A stretch of 64,000 bases of DNA from Hydnum rufescens UP504 (GCA_014904985.1 MU129103.1:21799-85798); one strand, 5' to 3'. Shown: positions 1 to 12,786, numbered from the stretch's first letter. Notes: generated from the letters alone by a model not told the origin. A program made the numbers and translations.

Positions 1-2190
1 AGAGCAGGTACCTAGATTGGCCATGGAGTTAGATATCTTGAGATACTTAGTCATTTGTATTTCTGGTGCAAGATTGAAGAAAAACCATAGCTGGGTCTTC
101 ATGTGATGTTGGAGCAGCTGGCAGAGATTTTGTGCATTTTAAGAAAACATGCATTTCCCTGCACTACAACACAGTAGCTGAACGGATTGACACCAATTTT
201 GGTACAGTTGTAGTTCTCATCAATGTAAACAAATAGGACCTAGAACCAAGCTGCTATGGCTTGAAATGGTGGAGATAATTGAGGTGATTCAGTGACCGGT
301 CAAATACTGTACGTATCGAATTACGGAACCCACCTCGAGATGGCCTCTTTTCTCGCCAAAAAAAGTCGCCGCGCAATGGCTGCCATTGGTAATGTGAGAC
401 GTGTCCCCGCACCATTTTTCAACTTCCAAAAGCGGTAGTGAGTTTATGGGTGGCATACTTATGCCATTTTCGGAGTTCACAGTGTGTGCCTTATTATTGT
501 TCGAGACTGGGGAATGATCGCTGTAATGTTAATATTAACATTATCTGGATCATTTTAGATCTGTTCATGTCATCCAGTATGTGTTTATCCATTCATGTAT
601 CTCGATTTTTCTTGAGGGGGAAGTCTCGCCGAGGTGTTGTTCCTGGTCTTAGGCCACAGAATTGCGTTTTCAGGATCGCTAGCCTTACACGTGGCCTATT
701 GGTAGATCAGGACCCTAAGATTCGGTTAAGGATTGCGGACTGTTAAGAAAATGGCACTATCACGTGATGAATGCCGGCAAATTCCGGTCTACTCACCGCT
801 TTTTGCTGCCCTGGCACCCCGACGCGAAAATTCATATACGATGCGGTATATACTTCGAGCTCAACCCTACGTGCTTCACATCACCCCACAGGCATATTGT
901 CATTGACAGGTATACGACTGGCGCGGCCTTTTGATGCCGTGGTACTCCATCACATCGCGGATCGAACGCTTTTCCCACAGATCTTCCGGCGTTGGGTACC
1001 TTCACTTGGTGGGTGTCTTGGACTGGTGTAATATCCCGGGAATGGGGTCTGAATGTGACTTTGATTTCCTCCGTTTCCGATGTGCTGTGGCTTGCCTGCT
1101 TTTGGTCTCTGGGGCGTTGGTGCGCGCGCCGCGGTCGCCTACTTGATGTCCGATGTTCTGCTATTCAGAACCGACGTCCTGAACAAGCTCCCTATCGTGA
1201 GTTTCCAATCGTGATACTCCTTGGCTCCTTGGGTTCGTTGTACTGGGACTTTCGCACGGCCTCCCTTTCCTCCCTTGGCTTGCCGGCGGGAGAGTCGAGG
1301 GGCCCAGAGGCCCCCCCCCCAAAAAAAAGAGCAAAGACCCTGCGTGCTGTACTACATATAAATTCGAAAATCCCGCTATAGCTAACTGTCAAAAGGAGCG
1401 GCGAGTGGCGGTTTTTTTTTCGGAGGGATTTGTCAACGCCCATTGTTACTTATTGTATGCGAGGTGATGGCGTGAGGAATGTTCCAGCCCCCTACCCTAC
1501 ATGACTCTTCTTTTTTTCCCTACTTTTGGGGTGCCACCGATCCAGTACAATGGGGATGATGGCGACTCCGGAAAAAATTTTTTTTCAATACGCCAAGGCT
1601 TTTCTCCCGGGGGCAAGTCCCCGACTCTAATGCCTGTGCATGGAGTGATGCTTAGTTACTCGGATTAGTGATTTATGTACACGGAGTGTATTGAGGCGGC
1701 ATGGTGCCTGCGTGTAAGTGGGTTCCCCGCTTTATTGACACCCTCTCGATTAGCTCACACCTGTATTAGTCTGGATACGGGTCACGCTTGTGCGTTCTGG
1801 TGCTATCGCCGGCGGACACTGATCCAAACCCCGAACTATGTGCAGATCACTGGCACCCGAGACTTCACGCTCCTCAACATCCCGGAGAATGATGCAGCGG
1901 GCAAACTCGATCCTTGCGTGCGTCATGTTGGTCTACACTCCATATCTCTCCTTTTATAAGAATGTTCTAGGGTGCGGATGGAAACGGCAATCCCATGCGC
2001 AGGTTTCCCTCTCATTCTCATGTGACGTAGATTGACCTGTTGTATAGGGGTTCTTGTATTTGGTACGTCGTACGGCGGCATGCTGCGCCAGTATCACGAA
2101 TGGACAAATTTCACGGGCGTTGCATATTTCTCCAACATCATTCGAGCGCATGCACCAGAACAGCTCAAAGTTCGACCAAATCACCCTCGA
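1..2190. other. No gene recognised; CpG-rich flank
   Basis: I see only short open frames without family motifs, codon structure or splice context. The DNA is visibly richer in CG dinucleotides than the rest of the window and has short homopolymer runs near 1310-1330 and 1410-1420. It looks like unique host intergenic or untranslated DNA rather than transposon. Confidence 0.4.
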
Positions 2191-2196
2191 TCGTTC

Positions 2197-2580
2197 ATGA
2201 CGGCCACTCCGTCAGCTGTCCCCGAGCTCGATGAGGAAGTCGATCATATTGATTCCTGCTCTTCGATAGATTCAGTGGCCGAGGAGGCCCTGCGAACGGC
2301 CACCACGTCTACCGTGAAGACTTCGGCACTTCTTCATGCGAAAAGTGTTCCAAATCGGATGGGTTCCCTAACTCCATCGCGGGCATCCTCGACAGCCTCC
2401 CCACGATCACCGTCCTTCCCGCATTCCCCAACATGTGATCTATATCGCTTCAATCCCTCTGAAATCTGTATTGTCTTGTCGACGACCGGCCCACATCCAA
2501 CTAATCCTCAAGGAAGTCGACACTCCCACCGGTAAAGCTGCCTCGCCCTGGTGCATCGCTGGACGAGAATTTTCCATTAC
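2197..2580 (+). CDS. Possible 5' part of an unrecognised host gene
   Basis: An open frame from the ATG at 2197 encodes an acidic, then Ser/Thr/Pro-rich segment with SPRSPSFPHSP-like low complexity. Such segments are common at the disordered N-termini of fungal regulatory proteins. A second frame (roughly 2470-2580) encodes a more globular-looking stretch (PAHIQLILKEVD, then ASPWCIAG) and ends at a possible donor GTAAGA, so the two may be exons split by an intron beginning near 2436. No downstream exon is evident before the convergent oxidase gene. It may be a truncated or unusually spliced gene, or chance. I recognise no family. Confidence 0.3.
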
Positions 2581-2920
2581 CACCGTGGTGACCGTAAGAA
2601 GAATTGGGAATCAATTGGGGAAGGGGTTCTCATTTTCCCCCAAAGGCATTGATTGGGGGGGCACTCAGGGACCTTAGATGGAATTCGGGTCGACCTTGTT
2701 ACGTAGGTTTCCACCACCTACCTAACAAGGGCATCCATGTGTACCTATCTCGATTCGGAGGGGGCTTCACGAAGCAGAATTTCACAAAAGAATCAACCCT
2801 CCAACCGTTCCATCCTTGAGTATTTTGGAGCACTTGAAATACACATCTGGCTCTATTTACAAGCCATTTGGACCCACCATCCGCCGCACATTAAATCTAC
2901 CGCAAGTGTCAGATCATCAG

Positions 2921-5247
2921 CTATCCCAAGTCGGTCTGCAGTACTACGTACCGTGTAGGATCATACTTGCGATAAATCTCTTTCAACTTCTCGTACCCAC
3001 TGTAAGTCGTCACCGCGTTCTGAACGTCTTCCGACTCGTTGAGATAGAGAGGAAGGCCTGGAGACCGAGGGATCCTGGGGGGGTCCAAACGGTCGTAAAT
3101 ATACGAACATATGACATGAGATGGAAAGCGGGCCGGCTGCAATAGAAACCCACTGGCGATATAGTAGATCGAGCCCAGCACGTAGCGATTTGCTTATCTT
3201 CGTGGCTCCAAAGGAAAGGACCTCTCCTACTTCTAAACTGTACGGATGTGTGGGTTTATAGAGGGAAGGGGACATTACTAGAGGGAGGCAAGCTTACTAC
3301 CCAAATGCACCTGTAAAAAACAGAAGAAAAACAAAGAGTTTAATGTCGGTCCCAAAACGCGGGAAAGGAAAAGAGGACATAGAAAAAAAAAGGAAACTGA
3401 CCATTTGGTGGGGTGAAGGATGTCCCACCATGGGCGCGACTCACATCGATTTGGCTCTGGAACACAGGTGTGATCACCCAAAAGGTACCGAAAACTTCAT
3501 CCTTGAAATTGATGGAAAAGTTGAGCCAGTTGTTGTAGGATTTTTCGAATAAACCTTGACCCGGGTAAAGCGTAGAGCCACCATACTTGTAAGGGTTATT
3601 AGAGATATTATATGAGCGAGTGCCGGTCGAAGCAAAGCCAAGAGAAAAATATGTTTGACATACCACATTCTGGAATGACAGTAAAGGGCCTCAATGAGCG
3701 CGCGAAAATGTATGTATAAAAGCAGAAAAATCCATACCACGTTCGTCGCCCGAGGTCCTATCCCTGGGGACTGTGAAGGAGTCAACACTTTCGTCACCTC
3801 GTTGTAGCTCAAAGGTCCAAGATTCGTTGCAACAGCAGGGATGGCCAAGAAATCGGCGAACACCTGTTTGAATTGTGCCTCCGTGCCGTTGTAGAAGAGC
3901 GTCGCAGCCGCGGCTGTCGTGAAGGTACCCGAGACATTCAAATAAGCTACTGTAGTGAGGATCACTGGACACAAAATGGTAATGAGGTAGTGTTCATGTA
4001 ACGTTGAAACCTTTCTAAGCCTCTCTTACCAGTGTTAGGATCCTTGTTCGAATAAACGAGCTGAATGTGTGGAGTATCAGGGGACACATATTCTAGCCAG
4101 CGCGTTCAAGTCGACTTACGGCGTCGATAGCTTTCACGACCGCCGCTGCCGACGTTGGGCCCACATACTAAGAGATGTAGCGTTAAATTGGGTTGCCATC
4201 TCCCAGCGCTATAACTGGATCATCCAGGAGAGGGCGGCACGCACATTAATGGAACCGCCCCAGTATGTCTTATCTGCAGCCGTCCCAACATGGATCGCAT
4301 CCACTTCATATCTCGTCACAATTCCAAAGCGACTACCCCCGCCTTTCAATGCAGTGAAAAGGTCCGAGTACTCGTTCGTGCGGGTGGCAGTGACGAGCCG
4401 GCCATTTGTCAGAACCACGTCGAGAGAGCGGAATCTATCGCAGGCCCAGCCTTGAGAAGGGGACAGGAAACTCAGACCACCACCGAGAGCAAGGCCAGAG
4501 AAACCAACAGCCCTAGAATAGGCAAGCTAGATGTCACCTTTCGTGGCTAGGGAAAGGCGGAAAAAAGGCGGAATATAAAAAAGAATGAACGAACTCCACC
4601 CGTCCTCCAACGGGCGCTACACCCTGAGATTGAAGCCCGTCATAGACCTCTCCGTTCAGGACACCGGGCTCAATGAATATGGAATCGCGGACCGGGTCGT
4701 ACGAGAATGCCTTCATCTGAGAAAAGTCGATCAAAACACCATTGCTGATCCTGAAACGGGCTCCCGACAGATGAAAAAAGGAAAGAGATAATTTGGGATC
4801 GAGGACTAGAACGCGACTCACGTATTCCAGCCGGGCATCGCACTGTGACCACCACCTCGTACGGCATAGTGCGCGTCAGAATGAAAAATAGTGCGCATTG
4901 CAGAGACTACATCGGAGGAATTGCGAGGGAAAATGATACATGTTGGTTCTGAAAAGAAGAAAGGGAAACAAACCCGTCATACAATTGCAAAGGATCTAAA
5001 GGAAGGGGAAATTGGACTGACTATCGAACTGGTTATAAAGATCCCATGCGCCCGTGGCGGAAGCTTCATACTGTGCACCTCCCGCACTTTGGACTTTGTC
5101 GGTACCAAGCAGAGTGCTCAAAGTATGACAAGCAGTTTTCGCAGGTGTAGTATGGTCGTGCCCGGCGGACACACCAAGGACCAACAGGTAACCAACGACG
5201 AGACCAATGGAGCGAGTCTTAGAGGGAAAAGACATCGTGAGGGACAT
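2921..5247 (-). CDS. FAD-linked oxidase (BBE/6-hydroxynicotine oxidase-like), multi-exon
   Basis: A minus-strand gene for a secreted flavin oxidase of the FAD_binding_4 plus BBE C-terminal family, which oxidises small molecules or sugars using O2. Start is at 5247 or the in-frame ATG at 5235, followed by a hydrophobic signal peptide. Exons I can place: 5022-5247, 4822-4948, 4600-4750, 4245-4512, 4120-4167, 4030-4060, 3741-3964, 3402-3669, a possible 10-nt exon 3301-3310, and a last exon ending at 2921. Motifs in order: PTCIIFPRN, RGGGHSAMPG (the His is the usual covalent FAD attachment residue), GLALGGGLSFLS, GWACDRF, FTALKGGGSRFGIVT, and C-terminal YLNESEDV then YDPTRYV. I saw no second covalent Cys, so attachment is probably single. 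All listed introns have GT-AG ends; the splicing between 3310 and 3190 is uncertain. No internal stop is needed, so it is probably functional. It could belong to a secondary-metabolism or carbohydrate oxidase clade. Confidence 0.85.
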
Positions 5248-5249
5248 CC

Positions 5250-7215
5250 GTCAACCCACGAGTCTATATAAGCGTGCGTGAAACCTAGATTACTGACATA
5301 ATTCCCGATCAGTATTCCGCCCTCTGGTTGCGGGCGATTACGGCGCCTAAGCAATCCTATGGTACGCGTGGTTCAGGCTTGCGCAAGGGAGCAGTGATGC
5401 CCCGTTATATCTGCACCCGAATACGCCACATCCGCGTTGTAAACATGCGGGCCATGTCTTGCATCAATGTTAATGTATCCGCGTACGTAAGCGAGAAACT
5501 AACGGCGCACAGCCTTATAATTGAATAGGATTAACGCCCAGGACGCAAAAACTGCGGCAAATTACAGTAATATTTGTGGCCCACCTTCTGGACCTCATAC
5601 TCCTGGAGACCATACCGTCACCATAGTTAAGCATTCTACTTGGAACTCGGCAACGCCCAGAAAACAAAGCACACTCCCAAAGGAAGTTGAGGAGTATTTG
5701 TCGGTGTTTTGCCAGCAGATCAATGCGGGTGTTGTTGGGGAATAAGCAATGCACATGCGCGTGAATAGTTGCTAGCAAGGGTAAGACATTCCTTCGCTGC
5801 CACCCCTTGGTAGGCCCTGGACCCTTGTTGGTTTGCTTGCTCATCACGCATCATCTGTCCTTCCAAATCATTTTCCTACCTATGTCTTCTGTGGACTGTC
5901 ATGAGCCCGCATTTGTGTTGCCAAAATTACACATAATCGGGAATGCAGATATCGGCAGTGGCCTTGTATGCTTGAATATCCAGAAACCTCTACTGGGAAA
6001 GACTGCTTTGTGTAGTGATTGAATCACAATCCTTGCAAGACATCTGTCAACTCAGTACTTAAGCCATTCCACTCCTGTACACCTGGTCTGTTCCACCTGG
6101 AAGTACCTTGCCAGCCCAGCTGCGAGCTAAAGCTGTGCTCAAGGGTGGGCCTGGCTCTCGACAGCTCCCTCCACCAGCTATTCATAATCCAGGCCTGTCA
6201 TAGAGATTTACCTCCCATGTATGTACAGTATCTGTCCCATAGTAATATTACTAGTACTTACAGGGTAATTGCCACAAAGTGATGAAAATCCATCATGTAC
6301 ATGACAGAGGGCTCTGTTCAGGCTCAAACTTGGCAAGGATGTTGGAAATGATACTATAAACAAGCTGTAAAAATTATAAGGGATTATATGCAAAATTGAT
6401 GGCAGTAGAAGGAATCTGCATCAAGTACCCATTCTGGGTCCATTGAGTTTGGCAACCCACATAATTGCTGTTTTTCCTTTGTTCATTGCCCTCCCTCAGT
6501 TCCAGAAAAACCATTGTTATGTCATTGTCTGATGTGTCCCTAGGTGTACTAATGTGAACCAGAGGTGGGGGTGGACCTGGATATGTAGCCATATTGTGGG
6601 TTGCTGTAGTATAGTGATTATGTAATAGTATTGTACATATGTTGCGTGATGTTAGGGAGCTGCCATGGTGAGCCCGCGGCTTCTCCCCCTTGAATTCTAC
6701 ATTGTTTTTACTCCTGAAGTGAGTCAAAGTAACACATTGTTCATAGGAATGTGAGAATATGAGAACCGAGCAGTGAGTACTCACTATCAGTTAGACTGCT
6801 AACAATTGCTATTTTAGGTAATCCTCTGCCTTCTTCCTGTCACCCAACCACTCCACTTCCACATGAGGCCAGGCCAAATGGGAAGTGGGATTACTACCTA
6901 GCCAGGCTAGGTAGGATCTTCAAGTCGGTCGAACTAAGGACATGCTATGAAGTGTGCCCCTTCTACACTCTTCTGGAACTCGCATGTCCGTGCTCCTTTG
7001 AGTCACACCTATTGCATGCCTCTGTCTACTCCCTCCCATCTCCTACCCTCCTGCTGCCCCTCCTATACTTTCTGTGCACTTCTCTTACTACGTGTCCAAT
7101 TACTCTCAGTTTACGATGATCTACTCATCCAATTTATAACACTTTATTACACTGGTTCCCTCTAGCCGACTGAGAGTTTGAACCAATCACTATGGGTCCT
7201 AACCAACCCTCCACA
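5250..7215. other. Intergenic; CpG-rich to CpG-poor transition
   Basis: No gene recognised. The oxidase promoter should lie just right of 5250. CG dinucleotides become scarce to the right of about 5.8-6.1 kb, marking the edge of the repeat-rich part. A small perfect hairpin (CTACCTAGCC/GGCTAGGTAG) lies at about 6893-6913. Confidence 0.4.
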
Positions 7216-7248
7216 TGAAGTGCCTCCAAAATCCGGACTCTACATGTT

Positions 7249-10125
7249 GTGGTCAATCCCAACAACCCCAGAATTGAATACCACCCCACGATGCAAGAAT
7301 GTCTCACTATCCCTGCACATCTGCAGATGCCAGGTTGTCTGCAGGAGATTATCAATCATCTGGATGCCCCATTGGGTGAATATTGTCTCCCAGACACAGA
7401 TGTGCCCATCATGCTCTACCAATTTCTCATGGCATGGGCAAAGTTCTCCCCATCCATGTATTATGGCGAGTACTTCCAGCAGGATGAGGACACTGGGGCT
7501 TGGGGAGATGAGAGCCTTGGTCCAGATGGGAGTAGAGGTGCTACAAGCTGTAATTACACACTCCATACATCTAATGGGAGAGGAAAGGTACCCCTTCTAT
7601 GTCAACAAAGAACATGTCCTTAGCAAGAAGCTGTGGACATTGACTATGATTGAGGAATTGTGCATGGTGGACAAGCTGTTGAAGTTATGGGTGGAATTGA
7701 CACTTGCGTGCCTAAAGAAACTAAAGAACCTACACCAAGAGATGCTACTGGCTACCCCTATGGCGTCCCTCACTTCCCTCCCTCCTACTCCTGACCTGCC
7801 TAAGTGCTTGAAGGAGTTGTGGGAGGACAAATGCCTCCCTATATGTAAGGTCACCCACTGAGCAGTTATGGTAGGGTGGGAGACCCTACAAGGTGAAATC
7901 CAGCAAGGGGAAGAAGTCCCATATTCATGACACCACCCATTCCTGGGTGTGTATGTGAAAAAGCTTGATGCATACAATGCAGAGCTAGATGACCATCTTA
8001 ACCTCCAGCCCCTTCCACATATATACACTGAGCTGTATGGCCTGGGGCTCTTCATACCTCCTGAGGAGGAAGCTACCCCTTCAGCCACTAATAAGGGCAA
8101 AGGGAGAGCAGTAGCTCTCGAGCAAGGACTTGGATTAGGACTCAGGAGCCTGTCAATGCCAACTCCCCCCCACTGAGCCCTCTCCATCACTCTTGGCAGT
8201 GCACTATTGTGCCTCTTCAGTGGATTGGGATGCCATGCCATCCCCTCCATCTAGTTGGAAGGACATCCCCTTGGATGAAGGCCCTTCACCTTCAGGGTCT
8301 AATCCCAAAGGACTCCTCCAACAGATGCCCCTGTCAGCAATAAGATGATTGGCAGGATGGTCCCAACAGGTCTCCACTATGGGGGAAGGGCTACTGAGCA
8401 CTATGTGGACCCCTACTAAAGCCTGTTCCATGTCACTGCAGACTCAAGGGCCAGAACTGCCCCGGACCCCCACATTACAGCAGACTGCCAGGTCTCCCCC
8501 AGGGGGAGGCCATCAGGCCATGGCTTCTGAAGAGGTGGCTCCAAGTATGCCATGTACAGACTTCTTCATTGCAAAGGCTAACAACAAGTATGCAGACATC
8601 AATGACTACCTCTATAGGGAGGCTCCCTTCCTCCCCACTACTCAACGCCTCCCTCAAGCCCATCACCACTTCGCCTGCCTAATGGAGGAATCCATCACCC
8701 CCATGGCTATACTAAAGGCCCCAGGCCCCATCCTATCTTCAGAGCCCACAATATGCATCCTCCCAAGGGAGTTAATGAGCAAAACAGTGCCCACATTGTC
8801 TCCGGGAATGGGAGGCATGGGGACAAGTCCTAGTCCTCCCCACGTCTCAACACCCAGCCCCTGAGGATCAAAGGGTGATTCTGGAAGGCCCGACAGCCCA
8901 GAAGGAGGGGAAGAACCTGATAACCTACCAGGTGGGAGCAGGGGACCCCCACTCCTGCCAGAGCCCCTGAGTGGTGACCCAGGGCCTGGAAGGGGACCAG
9001 ACCCAGGGCCACCTGTACCCCTGAGACCCCCTGGACCCCCAGGGCCTCCAGGGCCACCAGGGCCTCCAGGAGGCACTGGTGGTTTCTTCCAGCAGCCACA
9101 AGGGCTTATATGGGATAACAAACTCAAGTGGTTGGTCATTCCAGAATGGGATGGGGACCTGGAGACAGCCCTAGAGTGGATCCTAGCCTGCAACGACCTC
9201 ACTAACCTTGGCATGGAAGTTGTGAGACTTCTCCCCATGATAGCGTCATCTCAATTTAGAGGTGCTGTAGCCTCAGCATGGCAAGCTCACTCTTGTCCAA
9301 TCCACACTCCCATATTACAATCCTGGCATAAGCTAGAAGATTGGGTGCTCAAACACTATCTAGGTGATTCCGGGGTTATGGCGCAGCATCTAATGTACAG
9401 TCAAGAGACATTCTGAGGTGCAGTGCATCCCTACAAATCCCCAGCCCAATACATCCAGCAACACATTCTCTGTGCCTGTCTCTTCTATTGATTCCTGGTC
9501 AATAGCGCTGAAGAGATAGCATCGATCATGGAGAATGCCCCCCTCCCTTGGAATCACATACTGCACTGGAGTGAGAGGCCTCCCATCGAAGACATGCTCG
9601 CTTTAGCTAAGCAGTACGAAGACACACTAGTACAAGATTGGGGGGACAAATGGCACCAGCAGAGGAGGCATGAACGGGGGCAGCACAAGCAAGCAAACCT
9701 TGTGGGCATTGGAAGTCCCTCCTCTAACAGTTCAGATTCCCTCCATTCAGTGGGAGAATGACAAGGAGGGCACCTACAAGTACTCTGACACAGATACAAC
9801 ACATGAGGTTACTTCAAGAGCCCATAATGTGAACAAATGCTCATTCAAGCCCAGGGATAGAGATCAATCAGGAAAGCCATGGCTAGATCGTACAGCAGCA
9901 AGCACAGAGAAAACATATCCATACCCCCACAATGATTCAGTTGTCAGCCACCATAAACCTGGGCAACGTTGCTTTGCCTGCAGAAGCAAGAAACACTGGC
10001 TGCATGAATGTCCCCACTATGGGGAATTCTCCAGCCGGCTGGACTGCAAAACACTGCAGAAAGAGCATAGACGCTATGAATCTCCACAATATAAGGCCGC
10101 ATATGCTGCATATGTCGATGAATGA
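7249..10125 (+). pseudogene. Decayed retrotransposon gag-like gene with CCHC zinc knuckle
   Basis: A Gag-type structural gene, broken by frameshifts and stops. The N-terminal part (7249-8176) uses two frames and matches nothing I recognise. The main frame runs 8349-9757: a Pro-rich linker, a collagen-like stretch of Gly-Pro-Pro triplets (about 9005-9076), then a capsid-like region beginning VIPEWDGDLETALEWI. That pattern resembles the retrotrans_gag domain of basidiomycete Ty3 elements. In-frame stops are TGA at 8862, 9414 and 9489. A frameshift near 9700-9760 leads to the frame (9670-10125) with CFACRSKKHWLHEC, an exact CX2CX4HX4C nucleic-acid-binding knuckle. No protease, reverse transcriptase or integrase follows in 10.1-12.2 kb, so this is an orphan or truncated element. 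I found no flanking LTRs. Confidence 0.75.
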
Positions 10126-10129
10126 ACAA

Positions 10130-10660
10130 ACAGGCAGTCTTTTCAGTAGAGGAGCAGGGGACAATCACTCCACCACCTGTCTCCAGTGTAATTAAGAAGG
10201 AGCCTACATTCATGGAGACACGTCCCAATCTGCTATATAATGTAAATACAACTGCAAGGACATTTTGGAAGGTTCCTCCAGCTGCTTGAGTGCCCCTGAG
10301 GCCACCTTGGTCAGCCACTTGGGCTGACCTCAAAAGGAGTACCATTTGAGGTCATTTCACTGGCCTAAGGAGGACTGATTTTCTTTGATGTCAATTGACA
10401 ATGATCAAATTGACCTTAAGAGAAATTCACCTTCAGCCAATATCAATACTACATGGAGGGGGAACCACATGGGGGTAGCAGGAGGGGGTCTGGAAATCAG
10501 GGGAATGCGGGCCTTGGGGTCAGCAGGCAACACAGCATTATCAGGGATAGCCACAATGGGTTATAATGAGTGATTTTGTACTCTGATAGACATTGACACA
10601 TATGGAGACTAATTATGACAATACATGGAGAACACAGGGATGATCCATTACCTCCACCAG
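10130..10660. other. No gene recognised
   Basis: Post-gag stretch. The segment near 10320-10400 (CTCAAAAGGAGTACCATTT and a following TTGAC motif) resembles, in inverted form, sequence at about 16190-16310, so both sides of the foldback element may belong to one older repeat. Confidence 0.3.
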
Positions 10661-10664
10661 GGAA

Positions 10665-10965
10665 AGGGGTGTTGAAAAGCTGTGATTTGGGTGCACATAA
10701 TTCACCCACACACAGCTTGAACAACAACCCCCATCCCCCTGGGGGACTACATGAGGGCAGTGGGAGAGGATGGGGATAGTGAGATGAGGGATGATTGGAT
10801 TGCTTTGTAAATGAGGTTAAAAGATGTGGATGAATGGGGCGATTCCAACAAGCCTATGAACACCCAATTTGGTTAAGATTTGAGGATTCCAGGTGATGTT
10901 GAGTGGGAGGGCAGGAGGAGATGAGGGACAGCATGGCCAAAAATTGTCAGATCACCTTGAGAGTG
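10665..10965 (-). repeat. Inverted single copy of the 300-bp repeat
   Basis: This reads, in reverse complement, like one unit of the array at 11.1-12.2 kb. It carries the same landmarks in the opposite order: a GTTGAAAAGCTG block, CACCCACACACAGCTTGAAC, a CATGAGGGCAG block, and the CCAAAAATTGTCAGA block. It is more diverged than the array units are from one another. Confidence 0.75.
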
Positions 10966-11089
10966 ACAATGGAATCACCAACATTAATGCTGGCAAGATT
11001 GCTGCACAACTGTGTACATGGGCACTTTGCTGACTGCAGCAACTGCCAGTGTTGAGTCCACTGTTTCAACACTCACTGTACTTCAAATG

Positions 11090-12180
11090 GGACAGTCCCA
11101 GGTCCCACCAGTGCCATGGCTTTGTCAGACAGGCTGAGTGTGGGCACATTCTGTGTGCCCAAATCTCAGCTGTCCAACAAGCCTACCTCAAGAGAATCCA
11201 TGACCACATTCACTTCACCTTCCACTCAACAGCAGCTGGGATGACCAAATATTGGCCATTTCAGGAGCTCTCAGGCTTGCTGGATTTGTCCTGTTTGTCT
11301 GCATTATTCAAGCCTATTTACAAAGCAATCTGATCATTCCTCATCTCACTATCTCCATCCTCTCCCCCTGCCCTCATGTGGTCTCCCAGGAGGAAGGGGG
11401 TCGTTGTTCAAGCTGTGTGTGGGTGCATTCTATGCGCCCAAATTGCAGCTTTTCAACACCCCCACTCTCAAGGTAGTCTGACAATTTTTGGCCATGCTGT
11501 TCCTCATCTCCTCCTGCCCTCCCACTCAACATCACCTGGAATCCTCAAATCTTAACCAAATTGGGTGTTCGTAGGCTTGTTGGAATTGCCTCATTCTTCC
11601 GCATCTTTCAAGTCTATTTACAAAGCAGTCTGATCACTCCTCATCTCACTATCTCCATCCTCACCCCCTGCCCTCATGTGGTCCCCCAAGGGGAAGGGGG
11701 TTGTTGTTCAAGCTGTGTGTGGGTGCATTATATGCGCCCAAATTACAGCTTTTCAACACCCCCACTCTCAAGGTGGTCCAACAATTTTTGGCCATGCTGT
11801 TCCTCATCTCCTCCTGCCCTCCCACTCAACATCACCTGGAATCCTCAAATATTAACCAAATTGGGTGTTCATAGGCTTGTTGGAATCACCTCATTCGTCT
11901 GCATCTTTCAAGCCTATTTAAAAAACAGTCCAATCACTCCTCATCACGCCATCTCTATCCTCTCCCCCTGCCCTCATGTGGTCCCCCAGGGGGAAGGGGG
12001 TTGTTGTTCAAGCTGTGTGTGGGTGCATTCTATGTACCCAAATCACAGCTTTTCAACACCCCCACTCTCAAGGGGTTCTGACAATTTTTGGTCTCACTGT
12101 TCCTCATCTCCTCCTCCCCTCCCACTCAATATCCCTCATATCTTGCCCCACTTGGGCATTCATGGGCTTGTTGGATTTGT
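11090..12180 (+). repeat. 300-bp tandem repeat, about 3.5 units
   Basis: Direct repeats with the GGCTTGTTGGA-like landmark at 11273, 11573, 11873 and 12163 (periods 300, 300, 290). Each unit contains a pyrimidine-rich block, GCTGTGTGTGGGTGCATT and TTTTCAACACCCCCACTCTC. The first unit is partial and more diverged. A 297-aa open frame runs across the units, but its residues are simply repeated with the DNA, so I do not regard it as a protein. Confidence 0.85.
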
Positions 12181-12236
12181 CTTGTTCACCTGGATCTATG
12201 AAATATATTTACAGCACCCCAGACAATCACTTGGGA

Positions 12237-12245
12237 TTGTGAAGT
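12237..12245. repeat. Left target-site duplication of foldback element
   Basis: TTGTGAAGT, identical to 16032-16040 immediately beyond the other end of the element. Confidence 0.8.
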
Positions 12246-12673
12246 TAGGCTATTGCATGGGGTTTCAAAACCCGCGGGTTTTGACCCCACGGGGGAAATC
12301 CCTGTGGGGCAGGAGTACCAATGTGGACCTGTGCCTAAAACCCGCCAAGAACCCGCCATCCCCGGGAATATGCAGGCGGGTTTTGAAACCACCAGAGGCT
12401 GTAAGTGGATGTATCATCTCAACATCAAAATTCATATCTCCTGTCCACTGTTAGGTAACCAATTATTTATTTATTAATTTATTATTATTATAGACACATT
12501 TACATTAGTAAGGAAAAAAAATTCAACAAAAGAGCACCATAATATAAAATGTAACTGAATGTTGCCACACCCGCCGAAGTGGGTGTGGCACCATATGTAT
12601 TTCGTCATTGATACTCGGGGTTGGGGTCTTGGGTGGCATTCTTCAGGTGGGGTTGTGCAGAGGGAGAGAGGAC

Positions 12674-12786
12674 CTATAATAATAAATAGGTTAGTAAAAA
12701 AAAAAGAACACAAGCAATGCCAAAAGAGCAGCTAGTGCTGCTCTTTTGGCACCATGGTACACACTGTAATAAAAACAAACACACAC
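12674..12786 (-). repeat. Hairpin-intron cassette L1
   Basis: 113-nt intron-like unit on the minus strand: donor TTAG|GTGTGT, intronic hairpin 12719-12750 (GCCAAAAGAGCAGC arms), TACTAAC-like branch, acceptor TTATAG. The adjoining exonic hairpin is 12795-12824 (CCACACACCCAC arms). Confidence 0.7.

Noticed and set aside
11561..12454. 297-residue open frame
   Set aside because: It is the translation of three 300-bp tandem units; the amino-acid sequence repeats with the DNA, and there is no domain or start context.
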